Assembly: GCA_017307785.1 (NCBI GenBank)
Contig: JAFKGI010000018.1
Location: 79,325-143,324, forward strand
Direction of reading: 5' to 3'
Length of the DNA stretch: 64,000 nt
Source: Vulcanimicrobiota bacterium
GTDB taxonomy: Bacteria; Vulcanimicrobiota; Xenobia; Xenobiales; JADMJV01
Positions 54,420-63,656 of the stretch are shown here, piece after piece. A model generated the notes under the pieces. The model was not told the origin of the DNA. It saw only the letters and a program-made list of their open reading frames with translations, and did no database searches. How positions within the stretch are numbered: position 1 is the stretch's first letter; the number at the start of each line of letters is the position of its first letter. A program made the position numbers and the translations under genes.

Positions 54420-57270
54420 TTTTGCCGACCGTTTCTTCGCTGGCGGGGCGATCCAGTCTCAGGGTCAGCAGCTGACGCTTTTCCTGAGGGCGCCCGTAGT
54501 CGGTGAAGACGGTGACCAAGATCGTGCACGAGCCGGTCAGGGTTTGCTGATGGCTGCCGTAGTAGTGGGCCTTGATCTCGTAATCGCCGGGCATGGCTTT
54601 GCGCAGCACATATTCCTCGGGGCCGTAGCCCTGGCGGAAGTCCAACGACACCAGGCCGCCCATCTGGCTGCGGTTGTGGCCGTAGTAGGTGTGCTCGCCG
54701 GAAGGCTCCCAGACGTGGAGGTCGACGTCGGTGAGGTCGGCGTCCCAGCTCATGCTGATGCGCAGATCCAGGTCCAGTAACTTGACCAGTCGAGCGTCCA
54801 CCTCGGGCATTTTCACTCCCGCTTTGCGGGCCTTGTGTAGCAGTCGATTGAGCTCCATCAGGGCGATGAGTTCGATCTCGGGGAAGCGGTCCCAGTCCCG
54901 CTGCACCACTTCGTAAAGCAGTTCGGCCGCCCGGAAAGCGTCTTCGGGTTTCTGGTCGCGATCCCAGCGGTCGCACAGGGCCAGTCCCAGATCTCGATGG
55001 GATTGAGGTTCATCGGGTCGCTTGGGCAGCACCTGTTCGAGCACGGCCACGGCTTCATCGTAGAGCTCGGCCTGGAGCAGGCGCCAGGCGTAGATGCGCA
55101 GCAGGGCCGGCTCGTCCAGGGCCAGCTCCAGTAGATTGGAGAGGATGCGCAGGCCCAATGGGGTCTGGTCGTGGCGCAAAAAGAAGTCGGCGCAGTCCAG
55201 AAAGAAGCTGGGACTGGTGGCATACTCCGGCCGCAAGCGCAGATAGGTTTCGTAGGCACGCTCGGGCGCGCTTTCGCGCAGCGCGTTTAAGTAGGGAGTA
55301 TCCGGCTGCCAGCCTTTGATGGTGATGGTGGCCCCGGAAGCGACCGGCTCTGCGGGCTCGTCGCATTTGGGCTCGGGAGCGGATTCGGCGCACATCAGGT
55401 CCACCGTAATTCCGGCCCCGCCAAAGGCGTCCGGTTCGCCTCCTCGGAAGGCGTCATCGTCGACATCCGCCATCATCATGGGGGCGGCGGCCATGCGAGA
55501 CATCATCGGAGCAGGACAGGGAGGGGGAGGGGGAACGGCCCCTTCCTCCTGAAGCTCAAAGCTCGATTCGCGGCGTTCTTTCTTGAGTTTCTGTTCTTCT
55601 TGAAAGCGTGCCGTAAAGTCGGTTTCCCACCAGCGCACGCGCTCTTCCCAGAGGTGGCAAACGGTTTCCAGGCGTTGGCGCCGGCTGTCCAGATTTTCCT
55701 TTTGTCGGTCCTTGATCTGTTGCTGGTAGGCTTCGCGCATTTTGGGGTCGCTTTTGGGCGGACAAACTTCGTATTTGAGGTACTGGTCCAGCGACTCCAG
55801 CACCAGCAGGGAGGCACCTTCGTTGACCAGACCGTAGCGACGGGCGATTTCCAGGCTTTCCTCGGGGCTGCCGGAGCGGGCCTGCACGGCCATCAACTCG
55901 CGTCCGGCCCAGACTCGCGCCAGTAGCGATCCGGGTTGGGCCTGATCCTCCCGGACCTGGACCGCCTCCAGCACACCGGTGCTGACCAGCGCTCGCGGAT
56001 GGGCCTGGCTGAGGCGGCCTAGCAGCTGCAGGCGACCCTGACTGGCGTTGCGATGGAGAGCTTCGCCGCCCTGACAGTCGAGGCTGGGCGAGGTGCGGGT
56101 GACCGAGGTCAAAGCCTCGAGCACGTCCGGCAGTTGCCAGCGGTTCAGGTTGAAGAAGCGGCCCTGGCTTTGCTCGGCCAGCAAGTTCAGCAGATTGCCG
56201 TTGTGCACCGATTGCGAGGTGATGGGGAAAACCGGCTGGGCGCCGGCCTCGGGAAGACCCGGTAGGACCGTGTCGAGGCCGTCGCTGAAAAAGAGCCAGG
56301 CGTCCACCTGGGCGTTGAGCTTGAGCTGACTGAGGCCGCTGGCCCCGTCGCAGGCTTCCCCTTCCAGACGGTCGGCCAGTTCTTCCAAAGAGCTGAAGGA
56401 GACCGAGGGTTCGGGCTTTTCGCGAACCACGATCAGTTCGCCGCCGGTGCCCGGCCAGTGACGGGCCAGTTGGCGCAGCAGCTCCAACTCCTTGCTATGT
56501 TGGGTGCGACTGCCCGAGGCGTCCCAGACGATGCCCAGACGTCCGGGCTGCCAGCCGGACTGCTGGGTTACCTGCTGGCGCACGCTCACGCAGAAGAAGA
56601 CTTCGTCCTCTTCGGTGCGCTCGATCTGGGCGAAAAGGTCGGGCAGGTCCGGCAGAGTGAGGTGAAAATCGTGGTCCACCTGACCGGAGATGGTGCCTTC
56701 GGAAATCCAGCCCTGGGACTGCTGCTGCATTTGCGCGCCCGGCCAGCCGTTGAGCACGGGTTCGACCGGAGCTTGATGCACCAGCAGGCGAACCTTGACC
56801 GATTCCAGGTGCTCGCCGTGGGTGAGGGGCAGATGGTAGTGAGCGGCGGCGCCGTCCGTGGTCAGTTCGTTGACGTAGGTGATGCGCACCCGGCGGGTGC
56901 CTCCGGGGGGCAGGGGATAGACGCGGGTGCGGTAGAGGTTGCCGGCCACCTGCTCGACCAGTCCGGGGTCCACCCCCCGGCGAATCTCCGACTCCAGGAT
57001 GCGCCTGGCCTCTTCCTTCGGGACGACCACGCCGTCCACCATGCGACCTTCCACATCCAGGGCGTAGCCGCAGACCACCGCTCCTTCCGGCATGGGGAAG
57101 GTCAGGGAGCCTTCCAGCGGCCGGGCGTTGGGGTTGTAGAAGACCATGGTCTGGGTGGTCTGAGCATACATGCCGCTGATCTCGGCTTCCACCGTCAGTT
57201 CGGTCAACTGAATCGGCTTCTCGCCGGCCGGCGGCTCCACCCAGGCTAAGAAATTCGGACGTGCTGTCAT
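54409..57270 (-). CDS. VIT / vWA / TPR / DUF2135 protein
   Basis: 953 aa, no signal peptide. Residues about 15-135 are a VIT domain (as in inter-alpha-trypsin inhibitor: VFYNPNARPLEGSLTFPMPEG, then RRVRITYV). A von Willebrand A-like domain follows, with MIDAS-type D250-A-S-G-S254. Next an Arg/Glu-rich coiled coil (about 510-570), a Met/Pro-rich linker, TPR-like helices and a C-terminal DUF2135 domain (about 830-950: WDADLTDVDLHVWEPSG, then PGDYEIKAHYYG). VIT-vWA proteins assemble multimeric complexes; role in bacteria is unknown. Confidence 0.85.
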   Translation of the reverse strand: MTARPNFLAWVEPPAGEKPIQLTELTVEAEISGMYAQTTQTMVFYNPNARPLEGSLTFPMPEGAVVCGYALDVEGRMVDGVVVPKEEARRILESEIRRGVDPGLVEQVAGNLYRTRVYPLPPGGTRRVRITYVNELTTDGAAAHYHLPLTHGEHLESVKVRLLVHQAPVEPVLNGWPGAQMQQQSQGWISEGTISGQVDHDFHLTLPDLPDLFAQIERTEEDEVFFCVSVRQQVTQQSGWQPGRLGIVWDASGSRTQHSKELELLRQLARHWPGTGGELIVVREKPEPSVSFSSLEELADRLEGEACDGASGLSQLKLNAQVDAWLFFSDGLDTVLPGLPEAGAQPVFPITSQSVHNGNLLNLLAEQSQGRFFNLNRWQLPDVLEALTSVTRTSPSLDCQGGEALHRNASQGRLQLLGRLSQAHPRALVSTGVLEAVQVREDQAQPGSLLARVWAGRELMAVQARSGSPEESLEIARRYGLVNEGASLLVLESLDQYLKYEVCPPKSDPKMREAYQQQIKDRQKENLDSRRQRLETVCHLWEERVRWWETDFTARFQEEQKLKKERRESSFELQEEGAVPPPPPCPAPMMSRMAAAPMMMADVDDDAFRGGEPDAFGGAGITVDLMCAESAPEPKCDEPAEPVASGATITIKGWQPDTPYLNALRESAPERAYETYLRLRPEYATSPSFFLDCADFFLRHDQTPLGLRILSNLLELALDEPALLRIYAWRLLQAELYDEAVAVLEQVLPKRPDEPQSHRDLGLALCDRWDRDQKPEDAFRAAELLYEVVQRDWDRFPEIELIALMELNRLLHKARKAGVKMPEVDARLVKLLDLDLRISMSWDADLTDVDLHVWEPSGEHTYYGHNRSQMGGLVSLDFRQGYGPEEYVLRKAMPGDYEIKAHYYGSHQQTLTGSCTILVTVFTDYGRPQEKRQLLTLRLDRPASEETVGKITI

Positions 57271-57588
57271 GGGGACCGTGGTTCAAGATTCTGGCCGGTC
57301 AGTCCCCCCTTGGGCGTGCTGCCACCTTTTCGTCTTGAAGGGGGACCCGGGAGATCAGGGGATCTTGGAGATGGCTTGCGCGGCCAGGCCCCGTTTTGCG
57401 CAAAGTGATGTTTTAGGGTTGAGTCGGTCCTGGGGAACCGAGAGACCTTGAAAAACAACTTGCGGATCAGGTCGGCCTAGGCAATGAAAGCAGGCGCCTG
57501 AGGCGGTCTGTCTCCTCATCCCCATTTCCCCCCTGTCCCCTTTCCGGGAGAAGGCAGGCGCCGCTCTGCCGGGCTTTGGTCAACGAAG
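57271..57588. other. Intergenic region with a possible small dispersed repeat
   Basis: 318 bp between two minus-strand genes. The stretch near 57490-57570 has GCAGGCGCC at both ends around pyrimidine-rich CCCCATTTCCCCCCTGTCCCC and a short inverted repeat CCTTTC/GGGAGAAGG. Such pyrimidine/purine-biased short repeats occur in many genomes. The upstream part probably holds the promoter of the VIT gene, but I could not identify it. No ORF with coding character. Confidence 0.4.
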
Positions 57589-59352
57589 CTAGCGGTCCGT
57601 GAGTTGGAGGCTGACCCAGCGTTGGGCGACGGGGTGGTTGGGGGGGTAGGCTTTTTTGACGGCTTCCAGGAGGGCGCTGAGCAGCTTGCCCACGCCGGGG
57701 CTTTCGCGCTGGCGCCACAGGTAGTCGAGCCAGGCCACTTTTTCCATGTCCTGGGGGAGACAGCGGGCCAGCTGGTCGAGCAGACCGTAGGCCTGGCGTC
57801 CCGCCATTTGATTGAGCACGTCGAAGAACTCCAGCAAAATGGGCAGTTGAGCCGGGTCCGCCGCGTAACCGCGCAGCAAGAACTCGCCGGCCGGCTCCAG
57901 CACCTTACGACCGGCATAGATTCGCCCGATTTCGGTCAGGGCTTCGCAGTGTTGAGGATTGAGGCTCAAGACTTTGCGAAACATTTCGAAGGCTTCTTGA
58001 AGGCGGCCGCCCTGGGCGTGGGCGCGGGCCAGGTTGACCCACTCGTCCACTTCCGGGCGCGCTTGCGGGGCGTTGTTCTTGGTCAAGGCCTCGGGGTCCA
58101 GTCGCTGCAGGGCGGTCCGCAGTTCCTGATGGGTGGGATTGCGGTCGTAGGCTTCGCGCAGCATTTTGCGGGCCTCGGCCGGGTAGTTCAGCTTTTCGTA
58201 GCATTCGGCCAGATCCAGGCTGATCTGCACGTCGCCGGGCTTGGCGGCCAGGGCTTTGTTGAGCAGTTGGCCGGCTTCCTGATATTGGCCGGCGGCGCGC
58301 AGTTGGGTGGCCAGCGTGTAGGAGGCGAAGGCGTCGTTCGGATCCAGGCGTAGCTGAGTGGTGAGCGCCTGGATGGCCTCGCTTCGCTGGCCTTTCTGCA
58401 GAGCCGCTTTGGCCAGCAGACCGTAGATTTCCGGATGGTTGGGCTCCAGAGCCAGAGCGCTGCGCAACGAGCGCACGCCCAGTTCGTGGTCCCCCATTTG
58501 TAGAGCCAGGTCGCCGAGGTCGGCCTGAATCTGGAAATTCTGCGGCTCCAGAGCGGCCGCTTTCTGGAAGTTCTCCAGCGCTTCGGCAAAGCGGAACTGC
58601 TGCTTGTCGCATTCGGCCATGCCCAGATGGGCCGAGGCGGTCGGCTGGTTTTGCAGCATGAACTGAAAATGCGATTCGGCCTGATCCATGCGTCCCTGGC
58701 CCAGATAAATTTCCCCCAGCGCCTGACGGGTGGGAACATGGCGCGGAGAAAGCTTGGCCGAGGCTTCCAGATGCTTGAGGGCCTGGGCGGTCATAGCCTG
58801 GGAGCGATAGTGCAGGCCCAGAGTGGCCTGCAACTCGGGTGAATCTTCGGCGTAGCGCAGGTGTTTTTGCATAGCCTGAACTCCCGCCTCGGTCTTGTTC
58901 AATCCCTTGAGCGCGTCATAGAGTCGAGCCGCATCCACTCCTCGAGTCTTGTCGATGGCCAGGGCGCGATGCAGATGGCGTTCGGCCAGGTCCAGCTGAT
59001 TGAGCACCAGACAGGCGCGTCCGAAGGCCGAATGGTAGAGGGCGTTGTCCGGTTCCTGGCTGGTGAACTGGATCAAGCGCTCGTAGCAGCTGTCTAGAAA
59101 GAGGGGATAGAGCTCGCGTAATTTGGCCGCCGAGCCGATGGGAGCACCGTCAAAGGCCTCCTCCCAGTCGCGCACCCCGCCTTCCGGATCTTTGCGGTAG
59201 CGAATGCGAATGCCGCCGCGGTAAAAGCGCCCCATTCGGTGCCCCGGCTGATATTCCAGAATGGCGTCCAAGAGGCGCATGGCCTCGCTGCCTTCGCCGG
59301 ATTTGTCCTTGGCGATGGCAGCCTCGAACATTCCGTGTATGTTTTCACTCAT
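57589..59352 (-). CDS. Tetratricopeptide repeat protein
   Basis: 587 aa, ATG. About twelve to fourteen TPR units across the whole chain, for example ALFNYQKAAALEP-type spacing with LGLHYRSQAMTAQALKHLEA, LGEIYLGQGRMDQAESHFQ, LAECYEKLNYPAEARKMLRE and LARAHAQGGRLQEAFEMFR. No signal peptide, so a cytoplasmic protein-protein scaffold. Downstream of, and 34 bp from, the patatin fusion gene, so probably in its operon. Confidence 0.9.
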   Translation of the reverse strand: MSENIHGMFEAAIAKDKSGEGSEAMRLLDAILEYQPGHRMGRFYRGGIRIRYRKDPEGGVRDWEEAFDGAPIGSAAKLRELYPLFLDSCYERLIQFTSQEPDNALYHSAFGRACLVLNQLDLAERHLHRALAIDKTRGVDAARLYDALKGLNKTEAGVQAMQKHLRYAEDSPELQATLGLHYRSQAMTAQALKHLEASAKLSPRHVPTRQALGEIYLGQGRMDQAESHFQFMLQNQPTASAHLGMAECDKQQFRFAEALENFQKAAALEPQNFQIQADLGDLALQMGDHELGVRSLRSALALEPNHPEIYGLLAKAALQKGQRSEAIQALTTQLRLDPNDAFASYTLATQLRAAGQYQEAGQLLNKALAAKPGDVQISLDLAECYEKLNYPAEARKMLREAYDRNPTHQELRTALQRLDPEALTKNNAPQARPEVDEWVNLARAHAQGGRLQEAFEMFRKVLSLNPQHCEALTEIGRIYAGRKVLEPAGEFLLRGYAADPAQLPILLEFFDVLNQMAGRQAYGLLDQLARCLPQDMEKVAWLDYLWRQRESPGVGKLLSALLEAVKKAYPPNHPVAQRWVSLQLTDR

Positions 59353-59386
59353 GCTCCGGTCCCCCAGAGGTGTAGCCTACCCAGAT

Positions 59387-61684
59387 TCAGGGAGTCCAAA
59401 AGATCGGAGGACCCAATTCTTTGTGGAGGGCTCCGCCTTTTTGGTAGGCGGAGGTGGGAGCGCCGGAAGCTTCGCGATAGCCTTTGTCGATCGAACCGCG
59501 AATCAAGTAAGGGGAAAAGTCCAGCAAACCGATGTGGGGAGCGCTCGGGTAGAGCGTGTAGAGCACGGTCTGACCGCGCAGGCGCACGTCCACCAGTTGC
59601 GCTTCGTCATACAGGTAGGTGAGTGAGGCGCCAAAGTTATCCAGCAAGTTGCCGCGCACGGTTGGTTCCAGGGTGGAAGCTTCGATGACCAGCACGTGGG
59701 TGGCGCCCCAGAGCACGGCCGGCTCCAGGGGGCTGCGGTGGGCAAAGCTGCCGTCCACCAGGTCCACATGCTGGCCCGGCTTGGGCAAGTCGTGAATGGT
59801 GCGGGCCGGAAACAGCGGATAAATGGCGGCACTGCCCAGCAACGCGTCAAAAAGCAGTTCGGGGCGCTTGACCAGGGCGATGCCGCGATTGGCGTAGGGC
59901 GGCTCCGGCGAGTTGAGGGGGGAGGCGTAGAAATACATTTCCCCCGGCAACTGCAGTTCCGGGTCGGTCAGGGGGGAGGCCGCCAGCACCAGATCGCGCT
60001 TGAGCAGCTTGTTGTCGAAAACGCGCCGCGAAAGTTGAGCGATGGTCGGCTGGCTTTCGGCCGATGGATAGCCGGACTGGCGCTCGATCAGCTTGCCGAA
60101 GTTGCGCGTCAAGGCGCTTTCGATGCCGCGGTTTTCGGAGACGACTTCTTCGAAACAGAAGACGGTCCAGGCTTGCAGCAGCGGTAGCAAGGTGACCCCA
60201 CCGATGGCCAGTCGCACCAGGGCGCCGGTGCGGTGTACGACTCGCTGCTGACGGCGGTCGCGGTTCAGGGTCAGGAAGCCGGTCACGGCCACCAGCACCA
60301 GCACCAGGCCGGCGCCCTCGATACCCCAGGAAAGCCAGGCCCAGACATGCTGGAGGTTGGAGTCGGCGCCGAACAGCATGCGCATACGCAGGTGGGAAAT
60401 GACATACATGCTGACGCCCACCACAAAGGTCAGCACCATGGAGCGCGGTTTGCCCAGGCGGAAGGTCCAGTTGACGGCCAGGATCACCAGGGCGGTGACG
60501 CAGGCCAGCCAGCACCACAGGTTGATGCGCACGGCCAGCGGCGGGCAGATAATCTCGCTTTGATCCAGGTCGCTCCAGGCCTCGCTGAGGGCGGTGTAGC
60601 CTTCGGCGGTGGAAGTCAGTCCCATGGCCACCGAGAGGGCGTTGATGGCGCCGCCGGAGGTGCCCACGACCAGTCGCATGTCCAACTGGTCGTCGTTGAG
60701 ACGCTTGCTCCAGGTTTGCAGGCTTTCTTCCAGAGCGCGCACGGCGCCGGCCTGATAAGAACATTTGGCGCCGCCGCCGGCCAGAACCACCGCCAGCCGG
60801 GCCGGTTTGTCGTGGGTCAGGTTGTAGTGGTGCATGGTCATGACCAGGTCGTCGATGCCCACTCGATCCAGGGGACGACCGGAAAGGGCGCCCAGCGCTC
60901 CCGGCAGATTGTCCGGCAGCTTGTCGACTTCACTCATGTAGTCGGGGTCGAAGTGGAAGCCGGGGAATTTGCCCGAAGAGACCAGTTGAGCCAGTCCGGC
61001 CGTGGTGGGAGCGCCGCGCCGGGCCACCAGGGCCACCGGCAGGCTATGGTATTGATCCAGGCCGGGAACCTTGATTTCTTGCAGCTCGGGATGGGGGTGA
61101 CGCTCCCAGGTGGAGGCCCAGACGCAGGCGATCTCCGGGCCGTCGGCCTGGGAGAGCCAGCGTAGCGAGTTGCTGTGCGAGTAGCTGAAGCGCAGTTGCT
61201 GGGGCGTGATTTCCACGCCTTGCTGGCGCAGCGCCGAAATGGGATGGATGAAGCCCGATACCGAGAGCGGGTCGACGGCCAGCAGACGCAGGCGCGATCC
61301 GGCTGCTTTGACGTCGTTGAAGTTGCTCAGTCCAGAGTTTTTGCGGGTGACAATCACCGAAAGATACTGGGGTTCGTGGCCGGTGGTTTGAGCCGAGCCG
61401 ATGTACTGCCATTTTTCCTGAGAAAGCCGGGAAAGCTGGCCGGAGTTGATGACGGCCACGTCGATCAGGTCATTTTCCAGCCAGTGGAACAGCTCGCCGT
61501 AAGTGCCGATGGCGAACGAAGGGGTCAGGTGTAGAGCCTGCTTGAGCACCTTGGACTGGGCGCGCAGGTCTTTGTAGAGGTTGCTCGGATCCTCAAAGCT
61601 GAGAATGCCGACCCGCAGCGTGGCCGGTTCGGCCCAGGCCCAGGCGCAGAGGAGCAAAAACATCCAGATCAGGTGGCGGCTCAT
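59387..61684 (-). CDS. PhnD-like solute-binding domain fused to patatin phospholipase with membrane insert
   Basis: 765 aa from ATG 61684 (GTG 61696 is an alternative). Signal peptide (MSRHLIWMFLLLCAWAWA). Residues about 25-265 resemble a PhnD-type periplasmic binding domain (LRVGILSFEDPSN, then AVINSGQLSRL, VTRKNSGLSNF, FHFDPDYMSE). Residues about 300-690 are a patatin: oxyanion loop GGGAKCSYQAG, nucleophile GTSGG (S343), and catalytic DGS (D644). Between nucleophile and Asp lie four predicted transmembrane helices (about 390-510), which is very unusual for patatin. Patatins hydrolyse phospholipids or acylglycerols. The fusion suggests a sensor-coupled lipase; substrate unknown. Confidence 0.8.
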   Translation of the reverse strand: MSRHLIWMFLLLCAWAWAEPATLRVGILSFEDPSNLYKDLRAQSKVLKQALHLTPSFAIGTYGELFHWLENDLIDVAVINSGQLSRLSQEKWQYIGSAQTTGHEPQYLSVIVTRKNSGLSNFNDVKAAGSRLRLLAVDPLSVSGFIHPISALRQQGVEITPQQLRFSYSHSNSLRWLSQADGPEIACVWASTWERHPHPELQEIKVPGLDQYHSLPVALVARRGAPTTAGLAQLVSSGKFPGFHFDPDYMSEVDKLPDNLPGALGALSGRPLDRVGIDDLVMTMHHYNLTHDKPARLAVVLAGGGAKCSYQAGAVRALEESLQTWSKRLNDDQLDMRLVVGTSGGAINALSVAMGLTSTAEGYTALSEAWSDLDQSEIICPPLAVRINLWCWLACVTALVILAVNWTFRLGKPRSMVLTFVVGVSMYVISHLRMRMLFGADSNLQHVWAWLSWGIEGAGLVLVLVAVTGFLTLNRDRRQQRVVHRTGALVRLAIGGVTLLPLLQAWTVFCFEEVVSENRGIESALTRNFGKLIERQSGYPSAESQPTIAQLSRRVFDNKLLKRDLVLAASPLTDPELQLPGEMYFYASPLNSPEPPYANRGIALVKRPELLFDALLGSAAIYPLFPARTIHDLPKPGQHVDLVDGSFAHRSPLEPAVLWGATHVLVIEASTLEPTVRGNLLDNFGASLTYLYDEAQLVDVRLRGQTVLYTLYPSAPHIGLLDFSPYLIRGSIDKGYREASGAPTSAYQKGGALHKELGPPIFWTP

Positions 61685-61740
61685 GGCGGGCTGCACTTCT
61701 CGTGGGGGGGCAGACGGGCCTGCTGGAGAATCCCTTCCAT

Positions 61741-62670
61741 GTGGCAGGCGCGGGGACCGAAGATTACATCAAGCTGCTCCAGCAGGAAGCGGACTTTCAG
61801 TCCTCCGGGCGTTTCAGTCTGGAAGCCAAGAAGGCCCTGCAGAAAATGCAGGAGTTCCGCCTGCAAGACCCCACCGAATACATTCTGCAATTGGTTTCCT
61901 GTGGGGTGATGCGGGGCGCGACCGCGGTCCAGATCGAAATCGGCGGACGGGACGTGCGGGTGGGTTTTGACGGCGAGCCCTTTACGGCTCGCGAACTGGA
62001 GGACGTCTTCGGCTGCGCGCTCCAGCAGAGCTCCCACCCGATGACGGCGGCCGGCGCTCATCTGGCCATCGCCCTTCAGGCCATGCGAACCTACAACCCG
62101 GACGTGCTGATCGTGGAAAGTCGCGACCGCCACGGGCGCAACGTGTTGCAGCTTTATGAGGAAGAAGTCTGGATTGAAACGCTGACCGGACCCGGTTCGT
62201 CGTCCAAGATGACGACCTATGTCGGCATGGAGCTGTCGCTGAGTCTGATGAATATGTGCTTTCCCAGCCTGGTAAGCGGCTTTCGCAAGGAGCATCGACT
62301 GCTGGGTCGACTGGCTTATGCAGCCCCCATACCCGTTTATGTCAATGGACAGTCACTGCGATTTGTCCTGGACTTCCATCGCGTGCTTCTAGAGGGTCCG
62401 GGTCGAGCACCGGTCTGGGCTCAGGGCCAATTTTCGCGCACCATTAAAGGGCCGTGCTGGGGATTGATGCACCGTGCCCATCGGGAACCCAGGAGGCTGG
62501 TGCTGATTCAGGCCGGAATCTGCTTTCCGCAGGTGCGAGAGCCTTTGTTGCCCGAGCAAGTAATCTATCTTCAGGAGGACTCACTGAAGCGAGACCTTTC
62601 GCAACGAGCGATTGTCAGGAACCAGGCGCGCAACGACCTGGTGGCGGCTGCCCTGGAGCTTTTGCAATGA
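61741..62670 (+). CDS. Degenerate GHKL-like protein (paralogue of 51782)
   Basis: 309 aa from GTG 61741, with GGAGAA about 12 bases upstream; the frame is open to 61702, but that start would leave little space to the divergent patatin gene. The N-terminus (EADFQSSGRFSLEA, helix EYILQLVSCGVMRGAT, strand AVQIEIGGRDVRVGFDGEPF) follows the Hsp90/GHKL N-terminal pattern, yet the ATP-site Asn (here Ser/Cys) and G-boxes are not intact. No membrane segment. It heads a two-gene operon (next gene overlaps ATGA) just as its paralogue does at 51782. Confidence 0.68.
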   Translation: MAGAGTEDYIKLLQQEADFQSSGRFSLEAKKALQKMQEFRLQDPTEYILQLVSCGVMRGATAVQIEIGGRDVRVGFDGEPFTARELEDVFGCALQQSSHPMTAAGAHLAIALQAMRTYNPDVLIVESRDRHGRNVLQLYEEEVWIETLTGPGSSSKMTTYVGMELSLSLMNMCFPSLVSGFRKEHRLLGRLAYAAPIPVYVNGQSLRFVLDFHRVLLEGPGRAPVWAQGQFSRTIKGPCWGLMHRAHREPRRLVLIQAGICFPQVREPLLPEQVIYLQEDSLKRDLSQRAIVRNQARNDLVAAALELLQ

Positions 62671-63656
62671 GACCCTTTGGTTCCTTACCGCGCCCGACTT
62701 CCCGATTCGAGCGGCCCCGCTGTTCCTGGACCCGGCGTCTCTTCCTGGCCGGCAAGCTTCGCGTTGGCTTCTTGCTGGTGTGGGGGCTGGTGGCGGGAAT
62801 GGCTATGCTGGCTCTGCGGGGCATCGGGCGGGAATACGGCTATTTCTACTCCACCGCGGAACGGGTGGAACTCTGGGAACGGCTGCCGGAGGGGCGAGCG
62901 GCCGGCACGCTGGAGGCGATTTATAGCAACGACCCCCATCGGCCGGAAGCGGTGATTGCCCGCCACGCCACCGATCCCACGCGGAGCGAACCGGAGTTCA
63001 CGGCTCTGCTGGAGGACGTCCATTGGGGAGCGAAGGCCCGACTGGCCGAGAACGGCGATTTTGACTTCGCCCTGCGCCGCCTGATGACAGGCTGGGATTT
63101 TCGGCGTTTCGAGTCGTTGCTGGTGGCATCTCATCAAGGGCAACGGCTGAATTCGGTGCAGCGCGGCAAACTGGACATGTGGCGGCGCGAAGCGGCCAAG
63201 GCCATGATGCGCGTCCAGCCCGAGAACGACCAGCAGACCAAAGAACTGTGCGATCAGACGGACCTGATCATGCGCCGGCCCGGTCGGCTGACGCCGCATT
63301 GGTATAATTTTATGAAGTATGCCAGTCAGCAGCGCCAGGTCGAGCTTCTGACCGATCTGGCCCGCGTTTCCGATCGTCCGCGCCAGATCAAGATCCTCAG
63401 GAAGCTCGTGCTACTGACTCACCTGGGGGAGCAAGAGTTCGAGGTCACCCGGGACATTGGGCGCAACGGGCGGGCTCTGGCTCACCAATTGGCTTGGGAA
63501 GCCAGGCAGCCTGGTTACAATTTCGAAGATAGTCTGCGCGTGTTGGCCTACTACCGGGCGCTGGTGCCGACGCTGGAGGTCAAGCGGCTCGCCGCCGAGT
63601 TGACGCCCGAGCAACGGGATTTGCTCAACTTGTTTGTTGCAACAGGATTAGACTGA
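62667..63656 (+). CDS. Hypothetical membrane-anchored helical protein
   Basis: 329 aa, ATG overlaps the previous stop as ATGA. A basic N-terminus (RFERPRCSWTRRLFLAGK) precedes one transmembrane helix (about 32-52); the rest is a long helical, Arg/Leu/Glu-rich domain with no known motif. By position it is the counterpart of the propeller gene at 52875, but the two show no clear sequence likeness. Confidence 0.65.
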   Translation: MRPFGSLPRPTSRFERPRCSWTRRLFLAGKLRVGFLLVWGLVAGMAMLALRGIGREYGYFYSTAERVELWERLPEGRAAGTLEAIYSNDPHRPEAVIARHATDPTRSEPEFTALLEDVHWGAKARLAENGDFDFALRRLMTGWDFRRFESLLVASHQGQRLNSVQRGKLDMWRREAAKAMMRVQPENDQQTKELCDQTDLIMRRPGRLTPHWYNFMKYASQQRQVELLTDLARVSDRPRQIKILRKLVLLTHLGEQEFEVTRDIGRNGRALAHQLAWEARQPGYNFEDSLRVLAYYRALVPTLEVKRLAAELTPEQRDLLNLFVATGLD

